A stretch of 64,000 nucleotides of DNA from Pseudocitrobacter sp913778145 (GCA_035726825.1 JALNTX010000001.1:1-64000), one strand, 5' to 3'. Positions 1 to 8,886 are shown, numbered from the stretch's first letter. Made by a program: numbers and translations. Notes: generated by a model not told the origin, from the letters alone.

Positions 1-632
1 TCCATGTTTACCCGATGACCAATTTCTGTCTCAGAAATGGTCTGATTGAAGAAAGCGATACCGGGCCAGTTTGTAGAAGATAAACTCACGCCTTTGAAAG
101 CTACAGCATTAGAACTTCCCAAACCGAGGTTTGTGCGAGCGTCTGCAGCTGTCTTTGCGCCGGTCCCACCCTGCGCAATACTCAGTGCTGTAGTTAACCC
201 TTTCAGCTCTGTGATATCGCTGTTTGCCCCTTTCCGGGCGAGGCCACCGATGGCTGGAATGGTTACACTTTCCCCATTAATCGTTACGGTGATGGTCTGG
301 TTCACTGAGGTGCTGGCGAACGTCTCCCATGCTCCAATGTTCTCGTCATACTCGTTAATGAGCTGCGACATACTCTGCGCCAGGCCATCGACTGAGAGGC
401 TGTCGGTAACGAGGATGCCGTACTTCTGTCCGCTCAGTGCCGGTGACGCAGCTGGGATAACGGTTAGCGATGTGCCGCTGTTGATAGCGGTAATCTGAAA
501 CATCTGGACCGGGTTAGAGAGCACAATAATGGTCTGGCTCACGCGAATCTGGCTCGCCGCTGCTGTCCAGTTCGTCCCGGTGCCGGTTGCGGTATTCCCG
601 TTGATGCTGATGGTTCCGGTGTTATAAATCAT
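1..632 (-). CDS. Phage tail fibre protein, C-terminus beyond window
   Basis: The gene starts at ATG 632 behind a GGAG ribosome site and runs open to base 1, so about 210 residues of the N-terminal part are visible and the C-terminus is missing. The first ~60 residues are a small beta-rich domain with TGTGTNWT, a pattern common at the start of lambdoid tail-fibre proteins. Near residues 165-195 come the motifs AQGGTGAKTAADAR and TNLGLG, which are typical tail-fibre repeats. It lies downstream of the host-specificity protein J and two small tail-tip genes and is probably a side or tip fibre that binds the host surface. The family call is firm. The receptor and the distal domain cannot be judged. 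Confidence 0.85.
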   Translation of the reverse strand, partial: MIYNTGTISINGNTATGTGTNWTAAASQIRVSQTIIVLSNPVQMFQITAINSGTSLTVIPAASPALSGQKYGILVTDSLSVDGLAQSMSQLINEYDENIGAWETFASTSVNQTITVTINGESVTIPAIGGLARKGANSDITELKGLTTALSIAQGGTGAKTAADARTNLGLGSSNAVAFKGVSLSSTNWPGIAFFNQTISETEIGHRVNM

Positions 633-644
633 ATTTACTCCAGG

Positions 645-670
645 CATAAAAAACCCGCCGGAGCGGGTTT
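645..670 (-). terminator. Intrinsic terminator ahead of the tail fibre gene
   Basis: An 8-bp stem (651-658 with 663-670, AAACCCGC / GCGGGTTT, 4-base loop) is followed on the minus strand by a run of T. It separates the 704-1345 gene from the fibre gene and must be read through or antiterminated during late expression. Confidence 0.8.
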
Positions 671-703
671 GAAGTTTAATAAATGTATGAACCGACTATA
701 TCG

Positions 704-1345
704 TTAAAGATTCGGTAGAATAGCGAATGGGATCTTTAGGCCGTATGGCTTTAAGGTATTTGCCCACGACACCTGATTTCGATTTATCCAGACAACCTGC
801 AGCGTCCCTCCCGAGAATTTAAAAAACAAACCTGAATATCCGGAAACAGTACCGTCTGTATTGAGATTCCCTGGGCAGTCGCTGGCCAGTAACCAGGTGT
901 TCGTTCCAATGCTCTGTGAATAGGCGGTATTATCTAAATCATAATTTGCTGGTATTTCAAAAAAGCCTGTCACGCGTGGTATTTTTGCTGCTGTCACGGC
1001 TGACCAGACAAGTTTTCCCTGCGCGTTGAACACATCGACATAGCCACTTGTGGTTGTGACATCATAGCCAGTACGAGCCATTGCTCCCGCATTAGCCGTC
1101 ATGTAGGGGTAACCGAAGATAACCTTCGCATTGTTATTGAACTTGAACCACTGCAAATCGTTATTGTAAGGAAAGGGATTTATTGCAAACCCCATATCCG
1201 TACCGTTTCCAAGTGGCGTTGAAATTTCGAAATAGCCAGTATCGGAAATGGTCGAGTAAACTTTTGAATCACGATAATAAGTACCGTAAAAGTCAGAGTC
1301 GACCACCTTCGCGCCTACTGTATTGAAGGACTGGAATCCACTCAT
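704..1345 (-). CDS. Phage tail-tip accessory protein, unknown function
   Basis: This 213-residue protein begins at ATG 1345, overlapping the stop codon of the upstream gene (ATGA), so the two are probably translationally coupled. The sequence is rich in Gly, Thr, Asn and aromatic residues and looks beta-structured. No catalytic motif, signal peptide or membrane segment is visible. Genes of this type sit directly downstream of J in many lambdoid prophages of enterobacteria. I infer a tail-tip or fibre-associated virion protein, but cannot assign a function. Confidence 0.7.
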   Translation of the reverse strand: MSGFQSFNTVGAKVVDSDFYGTYYRDSKVYSTISDTGYFEISTPLGNGTDMGFAINPFPYNNDLQWFKFNNNAKVIFGYPYMTANAGAMARTGYDVTTTSGYVDVFNAQGKLVWSAVTAAKIPRVTGFFEIPANYDLDNTAYSQSIGTNTWLLASDCPGNLNTDGTVSGYSGLFFKFSGGTLQVVWINRNQVSWANTLKPYGLKIPFAILPNL

Positions 1346-1641
1346 ATGAATGCGTACACATTAACAGTCACTGTATGGGCATAAGCATATTTTAAAAGAA
1401 TAAATGTTCTTATTCCTCCATCGTATGCCCGACAGTAGTAAAAACCAATTTCACGGCCCGCTGATACCGATACTGGCACCGCAAAGTAACCAGCTGCTGT
1501 TGCACCTGCATAACTTGTGGTAACGACCGTCGCACTTGCAGGGACTGAAATAACCAGAGAGCCCACATAACGACAATTATAATCACCAATGTCAGCGACA
1601 AGATTGCCTGATGCATCCCAGCATTGTACCCCTTGAGGCAT
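1342..1641 (-). CDS. Small phage tail-tip protein, unknown function
   Basis: I start this 99-residue protein at ATG 1641, because AAGGAG lies 7 bases upstream; a TTG two codons earlier is less likely. The N-terminus MPQGVQCWDASGN resembles small beta-sandwich proteins found after J in lambdoid prophages. It is coupled to the next gene by a 4-base ATGA overlap. No enzyme motif is present. It is probably structural, related to its downstream neighbour. Confidence 0.7.
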   Translation of the reverse strand: MPQGVQCWDASGNLVADIGDYNCRYVGSLVISVPASATVVTTSYAGATAAGYFAVPVSVSAGREIGFYYCRAYDGGIRTFILLKYAYAHTVTVNVYAFI

Positions 1642-1651
1642 AATCAACTCC

Positions 1652-4600
1652 TTACCATAAGCCCATACGAACGCGCAGAACGTTGTTGTTATCGTAAATC
1701 TGAATCAATGTATTACTGATAACCATCCGACCGGTTCCCGCGCTGCCATTTATATAAAATGTTCCGGCTTTATTGATGTGCCAGCCGGTGGTGTTCGCGA
1801 CATAGTTATTTGACTGAATGTAGTTACCGATTTTGGCGTTGCTGATTGTTCCATCACCGATTACCGTATCCCGGATTATCGTCTGCCCATTCTGAATAAC
1901 GAACGGTAACGTCGTCACGCCGCCTACAGCCGTTGTCACGGCAAAGCGGTCCGCCAGGAACACCACCTGCGACTGCATACCGCTGGGCGTGTTCTCAACG
2001 CCGATCCCCATGCCCGCCGCGTAGTATTGCCCATTGCTGGCCAGGCCAACCTTGATTGAATACAGCGCGGATAAATCACCGTTGATACCTGCGATGGCCT
2101 GGGCGTTCGTCGTGATGGATGAGGTATGCCCTTCCACCGTTGCGGTAATGGCGTTGATTTGTGTCGCCGTCGCCTGCTGGTAATTCGAAACCGTCTGGCT
2201 CAGGCTGTTAATGGAAGCTTTGTTACCAGCGACGTCCGTCTCCAGGCTCAGCAGCGATTCAGCAGTGGCCTGCTTCTCATCGACGATAACCTGATCGATG
2301 CGGTCCAGTTGCGCGCTGTTTCCGGCAACCGTGGCTGAGAGCGTTTTCCGCGTGGCGACCTGCGCCAGGTTGCCCTGAATAATCGCGATGGCGGAGTTCT
2401 TCATCTGCCCGGTCACGCCGTCCATACTTAGCGCGATTTCATCGATTTTAACTGCGGCTTGCGCCAGCCCGTCAGCGTTCTCCTGAATATCTTTGGCCTG
2501 TTGCTCAAGGTCATCGACAGCCTGTTTAATATCATCAGCCATGCCAGCGACTTTCTCACTGGTGTCGACGGCATTCTCAATCAGGTCCTTAAACACCTCG
2601 GAGTCTTTCATATCCTCCAGGATGGAATCCGTGATATCGGAAACATCGATACTCGACTGCCCGCGGACAAAATCCGTAAAGCCAGACTCATTGCCTGTTC
2701 TGTCTACCAGCTGCGCGCGGTACCAGAATATTTGACCTGCCTTCAGGCCCATCTGCTGATACTTGCGCTGCGGGTAAGGTACGTCGGCCAGAAGCATCGC
2801 ATCGTCTTCTGTTCCGGTCAGGCTGTACTGAATTTCCGTCTTCAACGTGTCGTCGGTGTTCTCCGGGAATCCCCAGTTCAGCTCAATACCGAATACCACG
2901 TTTTCAGAAGCGGTGAAGCCAACTGGCTTCGGTGGATTGCCTACCTTACCCGTCAGCGTTTTCTCTTCCGAATAGCCCCATCCGGACGATATTTCTGCGG
3001 CATTGATAGCGCGTACGCGCACCAGGTAGCGTCCGGCATAGATACCCTGAACGTCGAATGCCGTGGTGGAGCTGCGCGGCACGTTAATCCAGTTCCCGTC
3101 GTTGCGGCGCCATTGCGCTTCATAGGCGATAGCGTTCTGCGCCTGGTCCCAGCTTACGCGCATTGTTTCGACGCTGATGTTCTGCTGAACAACTGAAAAC
3201 GAACTGATAACGATGTTGGCGGGCGGCGACTGATTGCCGGGCGGGATCACGCTCACTGGCCGCTGGTCAATGATGGCTCCGGTATCGATACGGGCATATT
3301 TATCCGGATCGTGATTTGCTCCAGTGATTGTGAACGTGCCGTCGTTGTTATCCGTCACTGTAATAACACGATACTGCTGCGCATAAAGTTCATCGGATTC
3401 AATTACCCATACAGCCTGAACCGCTGGCGTTTCGCTATATGCGGTCGTGACGGTTACCTTGTTGCCGGTTACCGCCTGAATGGTGCGTGACTGCGCGACA
3501 CCGGAAGGTAGATTGACAATCATCCTGTCGCCTGCGGATGCGCCGGGTGACCTGTCCAGCGTCACGACACGACCATTCACAGCAGAGATACGCCCTCCAA
3601 GGTCGCGCCCGGAGAGATTACGGTCAGCGACCGCAATGACATAGCCGGGCTGTGGAATGTTACCGTCTTCCCCTACATCGAAAGTAACAACGCGATCTTT
3701 GTTATTGGTAAGAATGCCCCAGCGCCCTTTTCGGTTCGCCTCCGACTGCCGGGTACAACCAATCGCGGTTATCTCAAGCTGGTTAAAGCCATAGCGCGCC
3801 ACCAGCGCCTGCTCAAAAACAGGCTCCATGGCGTCAGAATAAGCGTTATCAGGATCGGACCATGACACCAGCGCATTGGTATAACGATTCTTTGTGGTGC
3901 TGCTCGAATAGGAATACCGGCCATCAATAACGTTCGCATGCGTGTATGTGAAATCGACATCCCGCGGCATATCCGCCAGCGCCACAATCTGATCGTCTCC
4001 CCAGTAGGTCATACCACGGAAGATGGCAGCGAAATCACGAAGGACTGTGTAGGCGTCGTTCCGGTCCTGAATGTACACGTTGCAGGTATAACGTGGTTCG
4101 GTACCGTTGCCCCCTTTGCCGTCTGGTACCATCTGATCGCAGTACTGTGCAACCTGGTAGAGCGTCCATTTGTCTATGTTCGCTGTTGTGAGACGATCGC
4201 CCAGCCCGAAACGGTCGCTAATCACCAGGTCATAGAAAATCCACGCTGGGTTATCTGTCCATGCCCATTTGAATGTCCCGGTCCACGTACCGCTATAAGT
4301 CCTTGTTTCCGGATCGTAAGTATCCGGCACGCGGATAACACGTCCACGTGGTTCACAGGCAATCTGCGGAATTGAGCCATTGAACTGGCTGGAATCAAAC
4401 TCAATGTACAACAGCGCTGTGTTTGGATAGCGCAGCTTGGCATCGATAACCTCCGTATAACTTTGAAGGGTCATCGTGTCGCCGATTTTGGCACTGTTTG
4501 CGTCTGCGGTGATTTTTCGCAGACGGATTGTCCAGGTGCTGCCGGCTTTCGGTAAATCGATGCGGTGGCTACGTTCATAACCTGATGTGGTTTTCCCGGT

Positions 4601-5086
4601 CACATTGGTATCAAGGACCTTTTGCCAGCTACCACCGTCCGTCTGAAGCTCCACCACATAGTTGATGGAGTATCCCACCAAATCCCCGTTATCCTGCTGT
4701 TTGAAAAGCGACGGCCACTTCAGGCGCAGGCGAACCGCCGACAGCTGCGTGTTGGTGAAGGTATGCGTCCAGGCTGTGTCGCTGGATACTTCGGTACCAA
4801 CGCTGATTTCATTTTCTGTGCCAGGTATCCCCTGAATGTAGTCCTGCGCCTGCGTACCCGGGCGAAACTCCCAAACAACACCGCTGAAGTTCTCGGAACC
4901 ATCAGCGTTTTGTAATGGTGTGCCGTCCAGATAGATATCCTTCGCGGTAAGCCCACCCGCAAATTCCCCTTCACCGAGAACCATCAGGATTTTCGCTTTC
5001 GCCACGGACTGGAGGTCGTCGGGCTGCTCAACAGGTGTGCGGGAACTCGAGCTACCGCCTTTACGTCCGGTAATTGTTTTCGCCAT
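1652..5086 (-). CDS. J: Host specificity / tail tip protein J
   Basis: This 1144-residue protein matches lambda gpJ in length and layout: an N-terminal tail-hub part beginning MAKTITGRKGGSSSS, phage tail-tip domains, fibronectin type III-like segments around residues 610-820 (including PPANIVISSF and KPVGFTASENVVFG), a coiled-coil-like region (~850-990) and a C-terminal DUF1983-like domain. It forms the tail tip and contacts the host receptor. I choose ATG 5086 rather than upstream starts because a strong terminator (5097-5120) lies inside the longer reading frame. It is the last of the M-L-K-I-J block; the usual direct I-J junction is broken here by the 5145-6101 gene. Confidence 0.93.
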   Translation of the reverse strand: MAKTITGRKGGSSSSRTPVEQPDDLQSVAKAKILMVLGEGEFAGGLTAKDIYLDGTPLQNADGSENFSGVVWEFRPGTQAQDYIQGIPGTENEISVGTEVSSDTAWTHTFTNTQLSAVRLRLKWPSLFKQQDNGDLVGYSINYVVELQTDGGSWQKVLDTNVTGKTTSGYERSHRIDLPKAGSTWTIRLRKITADANSAKIGDTMTLQSYTEVIDAKLRYPNTALLYIEFDSSQFNGSIPQIACEPRGRVIRVPDTYDPETRTYSGTWTGTFKWAWTDNPAWIFYDLVISDRFGLGDRLTTANIDKWTLYQVAQYCDQMVPDGKGGNGTEPRYTCNVYIQDRNDAYTVLRDFAAIFRGMTYWGDDQIVALADMPRDVDFTYTHANVIDGRYSYSSSTTKNRYTNALVSWSDPDNAYSDAMEPVFEQALVARYGFNQLEITAIGCTRQSEANRKGRWGILTNNKDRVVTFDVGEDGNIPQPGYVIAVADRNLSGRDLGGRISAVNGRVVTLDRSPGASAGDRMIVNLPSGVAQSRTIQAVTGNKVTVTTAYSETPAVQAVWVIESDELYAQQYRVITVTDNNDGTFTITGANHDPDKYARIDTGAIIDQRPVSVIPPGNQSPPANIVISSFSVVQQNISVETMRVSWDQAQNAIAYEAQWRRNDGNWINVPRSSTTAFDVQGIYAGRYLVRVRAINAAEISSGWGYSEEKTLTGKVGNPPKPVGFTASENVVFGIELNWGFPENTDDTLKTEIQYSLTGTEDDAMLLADVPYPQRKYQQMGLKAGQIFWYRAQLVDRTGNESGFTDFVRGQSSIDVSDITDSILEDMKDSEVFKDLIENAVDTSEKVAGMADDIKQAVDDLEQQAKDIQENADGLAQAAVKIDEIALSMDGVTGQMKNSAIAIIQGNLAQVATRKTLSATVAGNSAQLDRIDQVIVDEKQATAESLLSLETDVAGNKASINSLSQTVSNYQQATATQINAITATVEGHTSSITTNAQAIAGINGDLSALYSIKVGLASNGQYYAAGMGIGVENTPSGMQSQVVFLADRFAVTTAVGGVTTLPFVIQNGQTIIRDTVIGDGTISNAKIGNYIQSNNYVANTTGWHINKAGTFYINGSAGTGRMVISNTLIQIYDNNNVLRVRMGLW

Positions 5087-5096
5087 ATCGCGCCCA

Positions 5097-5120
5097 TAAA
5101 AAAAGCCACCCAAAGGTGGC
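5097..5120 (-). terminator. Intrinsic terminator directly before J
   Basis: Stem GCCACC (5105-5110) with GGTGGC (5115-5120), loop of four bases, followed on the minus strand by at least seven T. It ends the transcript of the inserted 5145-6101 gene or attenuates late transcription before J. Confidence 0.8.
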
Positions 5121-5144
5121 ATAATTATCATCATTCAACTTTCT

Positions 5145-6101
5145 TCAATACCAGTCAGAAAATGTATATCTCCGCCTTATCTCTTCAGTATTCATCCCAG
5201 TTATCTGCGAAACCAATTCAAAATCTGGTTTATCGATAGCTTTAATACAACTCAAATATAATGGCCTGTCATTTTTCACAATAACTAATCTCACTCCTCT
5301 ACCGACCTTTGAAAGCTCTATATTACTTTCAGCAATAGAAGGAAATTCAGTTACAAATGAATCCAGTTCCTTTAATACATTATCAATAAGTGCAATTAAC
5401 ATCTCTGAGAGGTCAATGTATTTTATAAATGTGTTTTTATCTATGGAAGAACGAATAACCTCAGAACTCAGCATCATTCTTCCTGCATTCGCCTCACTGG
5501 TAAGTTCATCATGCTTAGCTGATAACCTTGCCTTAATTTCATTATCCACTGTAAATCTAACTTTCAGCAATTCCATTATATAATTATAATTACTCACACA
5601 GGCACTTAATCGACTATAATTCCGCCAAGTTTTCTGTATTTCTTCGCTTGATGGTTTTATCTTTTTTAACCTCAGCATTTTATATAAAATAAAATCCATA
5701 AACTTTATATGAGTCTTTTTATTTGCCGTGGGGACGTTTTTTATGAATGATAGTGAAGATAGATCAATTGTCAGTTTACTATCCCCCAAGATTACAGCTG
5801 GAAATGCTAATGCACGAGCTATAGGATCTTTCGACTTAAGATCATGATAATTAGATTTAATCGCTACCAAATCGTTTAGTGCTGAAAGTATTGTAGTTAA
5901 CACTTTTGTTGCAACGATAAAATTTTCTTTCTCAAATTTATTTTTCTCTTGCCTCTGATTGAAATAATATGCAGAGACCCCACCAAGAAATGCTGAGAAG
6001 AAAGACATAACTATAGGGAAAAAATAATCCTTGAATACATCAGAGTTTTGTTTTAACTCCGATATGGATTGGGCTATTAGCAATGCGTCTTGATTCATCA
6101 T
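5145..6101 (-). CDS. Membrane-anchored AT-rich cargo protein between tail genes I and J
   Basis: I do not recognise this ~318-residue protein. The start is taken at ATG 6101 (or 6098), since AAAAGGAC lies just upstream; a further ATG at 6116 is possible. A hydrophobic stretch at about residues 28-48 (YFFPIVMSFFSAFLGGVSAYYF) is a likely single membrane span. It is followed by a basic/charged segment (NQRQEKNKFEKEN) and then ~260 residues of mostly helical, Lys- and Leu-rich sequence predicted to be cytoplasmic. Base composition is clearly AT-richer than the flanking tail genes, a sign of recent acquisition. The position between lambda I and J homologues, which are normally adjacent, marks it as a moron (cargo gene). 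A role in superinfection exclusion or defence is only an inference. Confidence 0.8.
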   Translation of the reverse strand: MMNQDALLIAQSISELKQNSDVFKDYFFPIVMSFFSAFLGGVSAYYFNQRQEKNKFEKENFIVATKVLTTILSALNDLVAIKSNYHDLKSKDPIARALAFPAVILGDSKLTIDLSSLSFIKNVPTANKKTHIKFMDFILYKMLRLKKIKPSSEEIQKTWRNYSRLSACVSNYNYIMELLKVRFTVDNEIKARLSAKHDELTSEANAGRMMLSSEVIRSSIDKNTFIKYIDLSEMLIALIDNVLKELDSFVTEFPSIAESNIELSKVGRGVRLVIVKNDRPLYLSCIKAIDKPDFELVSQITGMNTEEIRRRYTFSDWY

Positions 6102-6119
6102 AAGTCCTTTTTTCATTCA

Positions 6120-6749
6120 TCATAATGCATTTTCCACATAAATCCCCCCCGACACAACCGCCCCGCCAATACGACGCTTCCCGTAGAGAACCGGCACTGG
6201 GCCCCCCTGTGCCGTAGTGTTCGTAACACCACCGAAGGCATAACTGGCCTGGTTATCTGCAGATTGCTTGCTGGCAAGCCCGGTAGTCTGTGGAGAAAGC
6301 ATCTGGACAACACCGCCGATAGCCATTGAAGCCCCGACGCCCGCTACCGCCCCCCAGCCACCAGCAAACGCTGTACCGCCGATACCTATCGCCGCCCCGC
6401 CCGTCATGAACGCAGCAACGGCGACAAGGGCAACGCCGAGGATTGTCTGAAAAACGCCGGCTCGTTTACTGCCGATGATCACCGGCGCTATGCGAATATC
6501 TTCTGCGCCTTTATCCATGCTGAGTTCGTCATCACAAAGATTCCGCTTCCCGCTGAAAACCGCATACGTTAAACCGCGCTGTTTGCTGGTATTCATGAAA
6601 CGCTCAAATCCCGGCACAATAACGCTCAGTGCGCGAATTGCCTCTTTGGGCGATGCGACTGATAAACGATATTCACGCCCGAAGGTAACGCCAAGCACGC
6701 CGTATAATCGAACAGTACGGACCGGCTCCACGTTGATTAATGCGGCCAT
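6120..6749 (-). CDS. I: Tail assembly protein I
   Basis: This 209-residue homologue of lambda gpI starts at ATG 6749 behind GGAGGAAG. The N-terminal ~90 residues form the small beta-grasp-like tail-assembly domain. Residues ~105-160 are very hydrophobic and Gly/Ala-rich (VALVAVAAFMTGG...GAVAGVGASMAIGGVV), a hallmark of this family, and the C-terminus ends with the conserved PVPVLYGKRRIGGAVVSGG motif. It acts in tail-tip assembly and is not expected in the finished virion. In lambda it follows K directly; here an MBL/HxlR cassette separates K from I. Confidence 0.92.
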   Translation of the reverse strand: MAALINVEPVRTVRLYGVLGVTFGREYRLSVASPKEAIRALSVIVPGFERFMNTSKQRGLTYAVFSGKRNLCDDELSMDKGAEDIRIAPVIIGSKRAGVFQTILGVALVAVAAFMTGGAAIGIGGTAFAGGWGAVAGVGASMAIGGVVQMLSPQTTGLASKQSADNQASYAFGGVTNTTAQGGPVPVLYGKRRIGGAVVSGGIYVENAL

Positions 6750-6760
6750 TCTTCCTCCAT

Positions 6761-6783
6761 AAAAAAACCCGCCTGAGCGGGTT
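6761..6783 (-). terminator. Intrinsic terminator after the MBL gene
   Basis: Stem AACCCGC (6766-6772) and GCGGGTT (6777-6783) with a CTGA loop, followed on the minus strand by seven T. It lies between the MBL hydrolase gene and I, so it can end the cargo transcript. Confidence 0.8.
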
Positions 6784-6812
6784 ATTGCGTTACTTAACTA
6801 ATCTTTGGTTTA

Positions 6813-7670
6813 TTAAAATCCAGTATGCATATGTCTAAGAGTTAATGGCCAGTCTCCAGGCCAGACATATCCATCCTTGAGAATTTTAGCACTATATTCC
6901 AGGCAAATTCTAACTGGATAATTTGGATAAATTCTGTCCATACTTTTAATTAACTGCTCTGCATCATTACATTGGTTTAGCTGCTTAAAGAAATCGTTTA
7001 TATACTGTCTTGTAAAACTTATCGCTGAGGGGTGCAACGTCAATGCACTGCTCGAATGTCCTGGAACAACAATTTCTGGTTCCAGAGTATCAAGTTCATC
7101 AAGAGTTTTTAACCATCCATCCAGTAATTGCGGTGTACGCATATCAGCTAACCATACATGACAATCAGCAAAGACCAGATCAGACGCGATCAACGTTTTG
7201 CTTGAAGGAATCCATAGAGGTGCAATATCCACACAATCACCACACATAAGCCCAAGTACTTCAACTATCTCATTGTCTAATGTAATCACATTATCATTCA
7301 ATTTTTTAATATTGAATTTGATATTAGCACCATTATCTTTAAGGACAGTATTGCCCCAGTAATCAATTTTAAAGTCGTAAGCACTATTGATATCGTCTGC
7401 AGTTTTTTTAAAAGCTATAACTTCCGCATCCGGGTATCGCTGCATGATAACTTCAAGCCCGAGATAGTGGTCCGGGTGAAGATGAGTTAAAAAAACATAT
7501 TTAACATTTTTGTTGAGTTCAATTAACTCTGCTAAAAGGCGGTGAGCATTTGCAATTGTGAACTGTGCATCAACAAGCATAGCATCTTTATCACCATATA
7601 TAATCGTAGATGTAACACCAAAACCGTCATTCTTATCGCTACTGAGAAAAACCTTTGTTTTAAGCGTCAT
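6813..7670 (-). CDS. MBL-fold metallo-hydrolase, cargo gene in the tail operon
   Basis: A 285-residue metallo-beta-lactamase-fold hydrolase. The start is ATG 7670, preceded by AAAGGAG; an in-frame start 18 bases upstream lies before that site. The metal motif THLHPDH falls at residues 62-68 (H63, H65, D67, H68). Further likely ligands are the Asp in TLIASDLVF and the His in VVPGHSSSA, so both metal sites look complete. There is no signal peptide, so it acts in the cytoplasm. The substrate cannot be read from the sequence; relatives hydrolyse thioesters, lactones, phosphodiesters or persulfides. It is AT-rich, lies between tail genes K and I, and is divergent from an HxlR regulator that probably controls it. 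Confidence 0.88.
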   Translation of the reverse strand: MTLKTKVFLSSDKNDGFGVTSTIIYGDKDAMLVDAQFTIANAHRLLAELIELNKNVKYVFLTHLHPDHYLGLEVIMQRYPDAEVIAFKKTADDINSAYDFKIDYWGNTVLKDNGANIKFNIKKLNDNVITLDNEIVEVLGLMCGDCVDIAPLWIPSSKTLIASDLVFADCHVWLADMRTPQLLDGWLKTLDELDTLEPEIVVPGHSSSALTLHPSAISFTRQYINDFFKQLNQCNDAEQLIKSMDRIYPNYPVRICLEYSAKILKDGYVWPGDWPLTLRHMHTGF

Positions 7671-7688
7671 TTTATTATCTCCTTTCAA

Positions 7689-7763
7689 GGTTTGTCATTT
7701 TAGCGATATAATAGTTGTGAACTAATTAATGTAAAGTAGGTACTTAAACGAGAGCTAGTTACC
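7689..7763. promoter_or_regulatory. Divergent promoter/operator region of the MBL-HxlR pair
   Basis: The 75 bases between the two start regions hold a perfect inverted repeat TAGTT-GTG-AACTA at 7712-7724, a good candidate site for the dimeric HxlR regulator. On the minus strand TTACAT and TTATAT, 17 bases apart, could be the MBL promoter and would overlap the repeat. The promoter boxes are weak matches and are an inference. Confidence 0.5.
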
Positions 7764-8168
7764 ATGACGACACCAGAAAACTCAAAAAACATAGATTATT
7801 CAATAAGTAATGACGAACTAAGCCCTCAAAAAATCCTTTTCGAAAGATTAGCAAACAAGTGGTTTTTAATGATATTGTCTGATCTCAGCACTGAACCAAG
7901 ACGATTTAATAAATTATTAAAGGCCCATAAAGGCCTTTCACAAAAAATGCTATCCCAGACATTAAAAAACCTTGAAGAAGATGGCCTGCTTTCTCGCGAA
8001 GTCAATGGGAATCGTATGCCAGTTGAAGTAACTTATAGAATTACCCCCTTCGGAATTAGTTTATTAGACATCGTCAAACCATTATTTGGGTGGTCAAATA
8101 ACAATGTCATTCAAGTTCTAAAAAACAGAAAAAAATATGCTAAAAAGTACAGTACAATCAATGAATAA
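7764..8168 (+). CDS. HxlR-family transcriptional regulator
   Basis: A 134-residue winged-helix regulator of the HxlR/MarR-like family. The core reads from LFERLANKWFLMILSDL (~residues 26-42) through RRFNKLLKAHKGLSQKMLSQTLKNLEEDGLL to EVTYRITPFGISLLDIV, which is the usual HxlR wing and dimer segment. It contains no Cys, so a thiol switch of the HypR/YodB type is unlikely; ligand sensing is more plausible. It is encoded on the plus strand, against all surrounding late genes, and is divergent from the MBL hydrolase gene. It is likely expressed in the lysogen. Its stop is 13 bases from the end of tail gene K, with no clear terminator between. Confidence 0.88.
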   Translation: MTTPENSKNIDYSISNDELSPQKILFERLANKWFLMILSDLSTEPRRFNKLLKAHKGLSQKMLSQTLKNLEEDGLLSREVNGNRMPVEVTYRITPFGISLLDIVKPLFGWSNNNVIQVLKNRKKYAKKYSTINE

Positions 8169-8181
8169 AACAGTAATAGTT

Positions 8182-8886
8182 CTATTTTTCAATTCGCAGT
8201 ATTTTCATTGTGCGCTCAAGCCAGTAACCGCCGTAAGGTACGCGCTGGCTCAGGTGTCCATAAAGGTGATGCAGTAGCATGTTGCCTTCCAGCAGGATGC
8301 CTGCATGATTCCACTTATCCGCCAGGACCTGCATGATCACCATATCGCCTGGCTTCGGTGCCCCGTCGAATTCACGGAATCCGCATTCATACCAGCAATC
8401 CTGATAGAAGTTGTCCGGGTAGTCGTTCTCCCACCATGGATAGTTCACGCGATAATCATGCAACTCAATCCCGTGCGTTTGGCGGTAATAGCTCATCACC
8501 AGCCCCCAACAATCGTAAACGCCGAGAACAAATGGGCGGCCTATCAGCGGCAACTCACCGCGTGGCTGGATAGTGCGAAGGTCACCTTCCGGCCAGCTCA
8601 CGATATGCCAGGGTAAAAGCGTGGCGTCGCATTGCGCTTTATCCAGTTCGCTTGGCTGCGTAGTGGCGTCAGGATGGCTATGCACAATGGCGGTTATCGT
8701 TCCCCAGTCTTCTGCGGATGCATAATCTTCTGGCGCCAGCTGAAACTGCTCGGTCGGTTCCCCTGCCTGATTACGGCATGGGAAATAGCGTTGAACTCGG
8801 CCCTTCTGCGCCAGTACACCGCAGCACTCTTTCGGGTACTCTGCGGCGGCATGCGCCATGATGGCGTCGATAATTTTCTGACGCAT
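8182..8886 (-). CDS. K: Tail assembly protein K (JAMM + NlpC/P60)
   Basis: The 234-residue homologue of lambda gpK has two domains. Residues 1-~100 form a JAMM/Mov34 metallopeptidase domain with E20, the HSHP motif (H69, H71) and the S79-x-x-D82 motif. Residues ~115-234 form an NlpC/P60 domain with C126 in YDCWGL and His in WNHAGILL (H194). It is thought to process peptidoglycan or tail components during tail-tip assembly or entry. The start ATG 8886 follows AGGAGC and overlaps the end region of L. All catalytic residues of both domains appear present. Confidence 0.93.
   Translation of the reverse strand: MRQKIIDAIMAHAAAEYPKECCGVLAQKGRVQRYFPCRNQAGEPTEQFQLAPEDYASAEDWGTITAIVHSHPDATTQPSELDKAQCDATLLPWHIVSWPEGDLRTIQPRGELPLIGRPFVLGVYDCWGLVMSYYRQTHGIELHDYRVNYPWWENDYPDNFYQDCWYECGFREFDGAPKPGDMVIMQVLADKWNHAGILLEGNMLLHHLYGHLSQRVPYGGYWLERTMKILRIEK

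Noticed and set aside
46..498. Open frame of 150 codons on the plus strand at the left edge
   Set aside because: It is antisense to the tail-fibre gene (1-632, minus), which has a good ribosome site and clear fibre motifs.
2459..3196. Plus-strand open frame of 245 codons inside J
   Set aside because: It is a shadow of gpJ with no ribosome site and no family likeness.
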